Shown: piece by piece, positions 22,472 to 25,840 of the stretch
How the letters are laid out: every line of letters starts with the position of its first letter
Position numbering within the stretch: position 1 is the first letter of the stretch
Source: CAVWDI01 sp046259385
Lineage (GTDB): Bacteria; Chloroflexota; Anaerolineae; Anaerolineales; UBA4823
Direction of reading: 5' to 3'
NCBI GenBank assembly: GCA_046259385.1
Contig: JBJYWI010000203.1
Location: forward strand, 1 to 25,840
DNA length: 25,840 nt
Notes under the pieces: generated by a model
Databases searched by the model: none
What the model was told of the DNA's origin: nothing
The model's input: only the letters and a program-made list of their open reading frames with translations
Program-made: the position numbers and the translations under genes

Positions 22472-23626
22472 TTACACGACATTGTATTCTTTTATTAACC
22501 TACCTTCATCGAAGCGTCTTAATTCCAGCATGGATACATCAACAGTCCGTGCCTTGCCTTCAAGTAAAATTTCTGCCATTATTTTCCCGCTTATTGGACC
22601 GTGCATAAACCCGTGTCCGGAAAACCCAGCACAAACATAGAAACCTTCAACTGGGGTTTCACCATATATCGGGTGAGCATCTGGTGTAATTTCGTAGAGT
22701 CCAGCCCAATGGCTTGCCAGACCTGCTTTTGCAAGCAACGGCAGCCTTTTCACCGCTGCTTCAAGATGGACAAGTTCCCACTCGGAGTCCACGGTTTGAT
22801 TAAATCCTACCTTCTCGTTAGGATTGGACATGCCAGTTAACAAGCCTTCTCCTTCCCGGTGGAAATATAATGATTGGGCGAAATCAATCACAAAGGGAAA
22901 ATCCGTAGGGATATCAGTCAGCGGGGTGGTGGTCAGCATTTGTCTTCGCAGAGGTGTGATGGGCACATTTACTCCAGCCATTTCTCCGACCAGACCAGAC
23001 CAGGGACCGGCTGCGTTGATGACTGTCCCGGTTTTTATATAACCAGTTTTTGTTTGGACTCCTCTTATCCTATTGGAATCCACCTCGATCCCGGTGACTT
23101 CTATCCCGGTGTGTGCATTCACCCCCAGGGTTTGACCTGCCTGGATGTATCCCATCACCACACTGTTGGGATCTGCAATTCCATCTTTGTAATGAATGGT
23201 GCCGCAGATAATGTCATCTAATTTCATATCCGGCAGTATCTTTCGAATTTCATCCCCGTCCAACCAGATTGTGTCAACACCCAATTTGCGTTGGAGTGCT
23301 ACGTTTTGTTTGAAGACTTGCTGGTCTTTGAAATTTGTAATTAAAAACAAGTAACCACAGGGGTTGTAACCAATCGCCTGCCCGATTTCGTCCTCGAAAC
23401 GTTCCAGCATGGGCAAGCTTTCCATCGAAAGGCGAATATTTACCTCAGTTGCGAACTGGTATCGTATGCCACCGGCGCATCGACCGGTTGCTCCCTGACC
23501 AAAGAATTCTTCTTTCTCAAGCAGGAGAATTCTCTTTTGTCCGCATTTAGCCAGGTGGTATGCGATGCTCGCCCCCATAACTCCCCCGCCTATAATTATA
23601 AAATCAGCGCTGGAAGGCAACTCCAT
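22472..23626 (-). CDS. FAD-dependent oxidoreductase (DAO family, sarcosine oxidase beta-like), 384 aa
   Basis: A flavoprotein of the D-amino-acid-oxidase/glycine-oxidase superfamily. The dinucleotide-binding fold is at the N-terminus (FIIIGGGVMGASIAYHLA, with the acidic partner in LLLEKE). Then come CAGGIRYQFATEVNIRL, the usual second FAD contact. The end has GLYEITPDAHPIYGETPVEG and CAGFSGHGFMHGPISGK, the conserved substrate and flavin-binding loops. It resembles the sarcosine oxidase beta subunit group; the actual amine or amino acid is unknown. ATG 23626 has GAGG 8 nt upstream. It is a paralog of the gene directly before it, 14 bp away, so the two may act together. Confidence 0.92.
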   Translation of the reverse strand: MELPSSADFIIIGGGVMGASIAYHLAKCGQKRILLLEKEEFFGQGATGRCAGGIRYQFATEVNIRLSMESLPMLERFEDEIGQAIGYNPCGYLFLITNFKDQQVFKQNVALQRKLGVDTIWLDGDEIRKILPDMKLDDIICGTIHYKDGIADPNSVVMGYIQAGQTLGVNAHTGIEVTGIEVDSNRIRGVQTKTGYIKTGTVINAAGPWSGLVGEMAGVNVPITPLRRQMLTTTPLTDIPTDFPFVIDFAQSLYFHREGEGLLTGMSNPNEKVGFNQTVDSEWELVHLEAAVKRLPLLAKAGLASHWAGLYEITPDAHPIYGETPVEGFYVCAGFSGHGFMHGPISGKIMAEILLEGKARTVDVSMLELRRFDEGRLIKEYNVV

Positions 23627-23640
23627 AATTTCAGCCTCGT

Positions 23641-24819
23641 TCAGCCCAGAATGGAGTATTCATATTGCCCGCGGATTGGACGGCGGGCATTAAACCTGTC
23701 GAAGGCAAACATGTTGATATCATCTTCTGGTGATTTTCCATTAACTACCAAGGTTGCCATCATTTCCCCGACTGCCGGTCCCAGTTTAAACCCATGTCCG
23801 CTTGTTCCGGCGCAGATGTATAAGCCTTCGATTCCAGGTACAGCATCAAGAATATGGTGCCAATCAGGGGTAAGATCGTACAGAGATGCGTAACTGCTGT
23901 GAACGTGGCTTTTCTGCATCGCCGGATAGCGCATTGCAGCCCGCTCGCCAAAGCTCGCAATAACCTCCATTTCCACTTTTTCGTTGAATACATCCGGATT
24001 TATTATCTGTTCTTCAGTCTCTTCTATCGGCGAGATCGAACCTACCAGCATCAACCTGCCAGTTTCGGGTCTGAGATATATTTGAGATATAAAATCCGCC
24101 CAGATGCCATGTTGTTCTAACTCGATGGGTTTTTTATATAAAACGACTTTCACACGGGCTGTTTCGATGGGTACGTCTATTCCAACCTTTGAGAGAATGT
24201 GTGGTGTCCAAGGACCGGCTGCGACAATTACAATCTCTGCTGATAGATTTCCCTGAGTAGTTTCCACACCTGCGATCCTACCGTCTTTAACTCTCAGGTT
24301 GGTTACGGTGACGCCCGTCCTGATTTCTGCACCCAGATTTCCGGCAGCTTGGGCGAACCCATTCGCTGCGGCAGCTGGATCACAGTAACCGCTTTCTGGT
24401 TCAAATGCCCCTCCTCCAAGACCGCTTACATCCAGATTGGGATCTATCTCCATCATCTCATCCGGTGTGATGAATTGAGTTTTGATCCCAACAGATTGTT
24501 GCATTTTTATGTTGGCTTTTACCCCCTCAAGATCTTCAGGTCTCACCCCGATCATAAATTTTTCATTAGTGAATACAGGTTCGGCGCCTGTAATCTCAGT
24601 GAAGTTTTGCCATACTCGCAGGGAATTCAGCGCCATTCTGGCGGTCACCGGGTTTGAATAATGCTGTCTGACAATCGCGCTGGATAGACCGGTTGGTCCA
24701 CCGGCGATGAATGATTTTTCCAGCAGAGTCACTTCAACCCCGCTTTTTGCAAGGGAAAAAGCCGTGCATACGCCGTTAATCCCTCCTCCGATCACGATGA
24801 TTTCGGTTGTATTTTTCAC
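23641..24819 (-). CDS. FAD-dependent oxidoreductase (DAO family), 392 aa, paralog of the next gene
   Basis: The same superfamily as its downstream neighbour. The FAD-binding fold is EIIVIGGGINGVCTAFSLA with VTLLEKS. SAIVRQHYSNPVTARMAL is the counterpart of the neighbour's second FAD contact. The end has SSYASLYDLTPDWHHILDAV and CAGTSGHGFKLGPAVGE. The two proteins keep the same layout but differ clearly in sequence, so they are old paralogs. The start is a GTG at 24819 with AGGAG 6 nt upstream. A 7-bp palindrome sits directly before that Shine-Dalgarno. The preceding liv operon ends at a terminator 38 bp upstream, so this gene probably starts a new transcript or depends on readthrough. Confidence 0.92.
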   Translation of the reverse strand: MKNTTEIIVIGGGINGVCTAFSLAKSGVEVTLLEKSFIAGGPTGLSSAIVRQHYSNPVTARMALNSLRVWQNFTEITGAEPVFTNEKFMIGVRPEDLEGVKANIKMQQSVGIKTQFITPDEMMEIDPNLDVSGLGGGAFEPESGYCDPAAAANGFAQAAGNLGAEIRTGVTVTNLRVKDGRIAGVETTQGNLSAEIVIVAAGPWTPHILSKVGIDVPIETARVKVVLYKKPIELEQHGIWADFISQIYLRPETGRLMLVGSISPIEETEEQIINPDVFNEKVEMEVIASFGERAAMRYPAMQKSHVHSSYASLYDLTPDWHHILDAVPGIEGLYICAGTSGHGFKLGPAVGEMMATLVVNGKSPEDDINMFAFDRFNARRPIRGQYEYSILG

Positions 24820-24830
24820 GCTTATCTCCT

Positions 24831-24852
24831 AGATTACGGGTGATTGTAATCT
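24831..24852 (-). promoter_or_regulatory. Palindrome directly upstream of the FAD oxidase ribosome binding site
   Basis: AGATTAC (24831-24837) and GTAATCT (24846-24852) form a perfect 7-bp inverted repeat with an 8-nt spacer. In transcript order it lies between the liv terminator tail and the AGGAG of the GTG-start oxidase gene. It may be an operator or an RNA hairpin next to the ribosome binding site; both are inference. Confidence 0.5.
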
Positions 24853-24893
24853 AAAAAAAAGTACAGTGGCATATTGTTTGCCACTGTACTTTT
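24853..24893 (-). terminator. Strong terminator after livF
   Basis: Bases 24857-24871 and 24879-24893 form a perfect 15-bp stem (core GTACAGTGGCA/TGCCACTGTAC) with a 7-nt loop. On the minus strand the stem runs into a tail of T residues, typical of a rho-independent terminator. It ends the liv transcript 27 bp past the livF stop. Confidence 0.93.
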
Positions 24894-24919
24894 ATCAAAA
24901 TTATTTCAATGTCATAAAA

Positions 24920-25633
24920 TTATTCCATTCCGAGGTAAGCTTTCTGAACCATCTCGTTCTGCTTCAGATTTGTTGCTGAATCGTCCAGGACGATCTCTCC
25001 CGTTTGGAGGACATAACCACGGTTGGCCACCGATAATGCCATCTGTGCATTTTGTTCAACCAGAAGGATTGTGGTTCCTTCCTTGTTGATCTCTTCAATC
25101 GTCTCAAAAATGCTCTCCACCAGAACCGGCGCCAGTCCCATTGAGGGTTCATCCAAAAGCAGCAGTTTTGGGCGGGTCATGAGCGCCCTCCCTGTTGCAA
25201 GCATTTGTTGCTCCCCGCCGGAAAGTGTTCCAGCAACCTGGGTCAAGCGCTCTTCAAGCCGCGGGAATAATTTAAATACACGCTTTCGATCCTCTTCAAT
25301 ACCCTCTTTATCATTTCGAGAGAAAGCGCCCATATCTAGATTTTCGGATACAGTTAGTTTGGCGAATATTCCGCGACCTTCAGGCACCATTGAGATATTT
25401 TTGTAAACGATCTGGTGAGTCTGGTACTTGGAAAGATCTTCTCCTTCATAGGTAATTGTGCCGCTTCTCGGTGGGAGCAAGCCGCTGATTGCCCTCAGTG
25501 TGGTCGTTTTACCTGCTCCGTTAGCCCCAATCAGCGTGACAATCTCACCTTCTTCAACAGTTAATGAAACGCCATTTAATGCGTGAATATTTCCATAATA
25601 ACAGTGAATATCTTGGACTTCCAATAATGCCAT
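24920..25633 (-). CDS. livF: Branched-chain amino acid-type ABC transporter ATP-binding protein LivF
   Basis: An ATPase subunit of a HAAT/Liv-type importer, acting at the inner face of the membrane. It opens LLEVQDIHCYYGNIHALNGV, with Walker A GANGAGKTT. The Liv-specific SMVPEGRGIFAKLTVSENL follows. The signature is LSGGEQQML and Walker B LLLLDEPSMGLAP, with the switch histidine replaced by Gln in LVEQNAQ, typical of LivF. The end YLGME is the usual LivF terminus. ATG 25633 has AAAGGA 8 nt upstream and lies 12 bp past the livG stop. The Liv family takes amino acids, but also amides and other small organics, so the substrate is open; the FAD oxidases downstream fit an amine or amino acid. Confidence 0.95.
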   Translation of the reverse strand: MALLEVQDIHCYYGNIHALNGVSLTVEEGEIVTLIGANGAGKTTTLRAISGLLPPRSGTITYEGEDLSKYQTHQIVYKNISMVPEGRGIFAKLTVSENLDMGAFSRNDKEGIEEDRKRVFKLFPRLEERLTQVAGTLSGGEQQMLATGRALMTRPKLLLLDEPSMGLAPVLVESIFETIEEINKEGTTILLVEQNAQMALSVANRGYVLQTGEIVLDDSATNLKQNEMVQKAYLGME

Positions 25634-25645
25634 TGAATTATTCCT

Positions 25646-25840
25646 TTATTGAACCGCTTCCGGTGTTGAGGTCTCGGTCAAACCAGCTGCTGCTCCACGG
25701 CCCAGGTATGCTTCGATCACCTGTGGGTTTTTCTGTATTTCCAGAGGTGTGCCTTCCGCTATTTTCATGCCAAAATCGAGTACAGAGATTTTTTCACTGA
25801 TTCCCATCACAACTCGCATGTCATGTTCAATTAGTAGAAT
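25646..25840 (-). CDS. livG: ABC transporter ATP-binding protein LivG, C-terminal part (truncated by window edge)
   Basis: Only the last 64 codons are present; the gene continues past the right edge. The visible end has ILLIEHDMRVVMGISEKISV, the switch-histidine region after Walker B, and then LDFGMKIAEGTPLEIQKNPQ and VIEAYLG, which is typical of LivG. A short Thr/Ala-rich tail ends it. The stop at 25646-25648 is 12 bp before livF on the same strand, so livG-livF are one operon. The permease and binding-protein genes are expected further right. Confidence 0.92.
   Translation of the reverse strand: MLLIEHDMRVVMGISEKISVLDFGMKIAEGTPLEIQKNPQVIEAYLGRGAAAGLTETSTPEAVQ

Noticed and set aside
1..25840. 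Mobile element, prophage, CRISPR or toxin-antitoxin system
   Set aside because: No transposase, integrase, direct-repeat array, flanking duplications or small paired toxin genes were found. Gene content is housekeeping throughout.

Overview
Organism: this is a stretch of ordinary bacterial chromosome with moderate GC, dense genes and long same-strand runs. I see no phage, IS, integron, CRISPR or plasmid signal. The best guess is a Chloroflexota bacterium, probably of the Anaerolineae. The reasons are the order L28 / Asp23 / DAK2 kinase / DegV / recG / coaD / coiled-coil protein, a PknB-like kinase with an HCD instead of HRD catalytic loop, and a RecG with a long N-terminal extension. This placement is inferred from gene content and order, not from a database search. 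Layout, left to right: a 5'-truncated mutS (+) is followed by a 388-bp stretch without a recognisable gene. Then come minus-strand genes: an orphan 132-aa protein, a DUF3786 protein, and a two-S1-domain RNA-binding protein with a consensus promoter and a long structured leader. From 10333 down to 3649 a probable six-gene minus-strand operon runs yloU-like (Asp23), fakA-like DAK2 kinase, DegV (FakB-like), recG, coaD and a DivIVA/SepIVA-like coiled-coil protein, ending in a clear terminator. It joins fatty-acid activation, CoA synthesis, recombination repair and possibly envelope growth. rpmB (L28, only 59 codons) is divergent from it and has its own promoter and a terminator-like leader hairpin. 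Next is a membrane-anchored Ser/Thr kinase (-), divergent from a Ca2+/H+ antiporter, an SH3b lipoprotein-like or membrane protein and a DUF971 protein (+). A second minus-strand run (18685 to 14141) holds an aldo/keto reductase, a PP2C phosphatase translationally coupled to it, a PhoB-type response regulator, alanine racemase and a NarL-type response regulator. It mixes phospho-signalling with peptidoglycan precursor supply. A stand-alone CBM48 glycogen-binding protein (+) has a near-consensus promoter and a strong terminator. The last minus-strand block is livG (partial)-livF, a strong terminator, two tandem FAD-dependent amine/amino-acid oxidases, a CinA-like protein whose PncC part looks degenerate, and a 661-aa amidohydrolase fused to a CYTH-like domain. 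Most unusual points: the amidohydrolase-CYTH fusion, the competing hairpins in the S1-protein leader, the hairpin and mini-ORF in the rpmB leader, the degenerate CinA C-terminus, and the liv transporter followed by paired FAD oxidases with a palindrome at the ribosome binding site. I found no strong candidate for a wholly new multi-gene system.
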